Source: Cyanobacterium sp. Dongsha4 (GTDB taxonomy: Bacteria > Cyanobacteriota > Cyanobacteriia > Cyanobacteriales > Cyanobacteriaceae). From it: a DNA stretch of 64,000 bases. Positions 63,897 through 64,000 of the stretch are shown piece after piece (positions within the stretch are counted from its first letter, which is position 1; every line of letters starts with the position of its first letter). The DNA lies in assembly GCF_036345015.1 (NCBI RefSeq), contig NZ_CP084098.1:2803326-2867325 (forward strand), read 5' to 3'. The position numbers and the translations under genes are program-made. The notes beneath the pieces were generated by a model. It made no database searches, had not been told where the DNA came from, and saw nothing but the letters and a program-made list of their open reading frames with translations.

Positions 63897-64000
63897 TTGT
63901 TTTATTTCTTGAGAAATGAGGAATTAGTAATTAGGAATTAGTCAATACGCATAAAGTAGTTTTTTCAAAAACTCATACTCACAGTCTTTACAATTTGTTA

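Noticed and set aside
1-64000. tRNA, rRNA, tmRNA and transposase genes
   Set aside because: I looked for TTCRANTCC arms, rRNA core strings and transposase motifs in all spacers and found none; a computed search could still find a short RNA gene.

Overview
The window is a stretch of cyanobacterial chromosome. The evidence is a complete psaD (photosystem I), ycf35, a SigA-type principal sigma factor, and very frequent GCGATCGC (HIP1) octamers in an AT-rich background. Gene content and base composition resemble unicellular freshwater Cyanobacterium/Geminocystis-type genomes, but that placement is an inference. Genes are short, mixed-strand, mostly single or in pairs. No rRNA, tRNA or transposase was recognised.

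Layout. 1-4186: the end of a two-gene NHLM-type peptide exporter (ABC proteins). 4690-9582 (minus): sulfide:quinone oxidoreductase, a secreted leucine-rich-repeat protein, a CPBP membrane protease, ClpS and an unknown anchored protein. 9987-19592: MoxR ATPase, dihaem cytochrome c, MutL, CobW-type GTPase, ATP sulfurylase, sugar-nucleotide pyrophosphorylase, a PabC-like enzyme, an ABM-like protein and PsaD. 20045-22547 (minus): CobQ and a DUF2993 protein. 22743-22970: a tandem array of HIP1-containing units.

23049-27836 is the most interesting segment. It holds a small membrane protein interrupted by a -1 frameshift at an A7 run, a three-module FtsK/EssC-like ATPase without its own membrane segments, and two WXG100-like small proteins. 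Together they look like a minimal type VII-like secretion locus. A nucleotidyltransferase (MNT) cassette appears to have been inserted between ATPase and WXG genes: the ATPase tail is duplicated on both sides, and the second copy still ends in a TGATG overlap with the first WXG gene.

28019-43488: AdhE, an NFU scaffold, SigA behind a 1-kb leader, HicAB, SpoU methyltransferase, MazG, HAD phosphatase, rhomboid plus GNAT, YjbQ, a hydrolase, a GAF/degenerate-GGDEF protein, YbjQ and RecQ. 43501-51911: a pentapeptide-repeat/nuclease fusion, a HigA-like protein that has lost its helix-turn-helix, QueD, the methionine-salvage pair MtnD/MtnB, then a DUF2997/Ycf35/ferredoxin/small-protein group split by a block with an orphan MNT gene and an amber-interrupted Uma2 gene, and glycerate kinase. 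51999-63896: a large hybrid histidine kinase, a Cys-repeat secreted protein, DUF3119-DUF3086, YciI, a TrkA-N potassium channel with a probable 5' frameshift, SppA-AroH, a ferritin-like protein, a PATAN response regulator and ribosomal protein L32.

Most intergenic spaces are filled with degenerate 7-bp tandem repeats and a few longer dispersed repeats. Several genes carry single disruptions, some at homopolymer runs. These could be real decay, recoding or assembly error, and the read data would decide.
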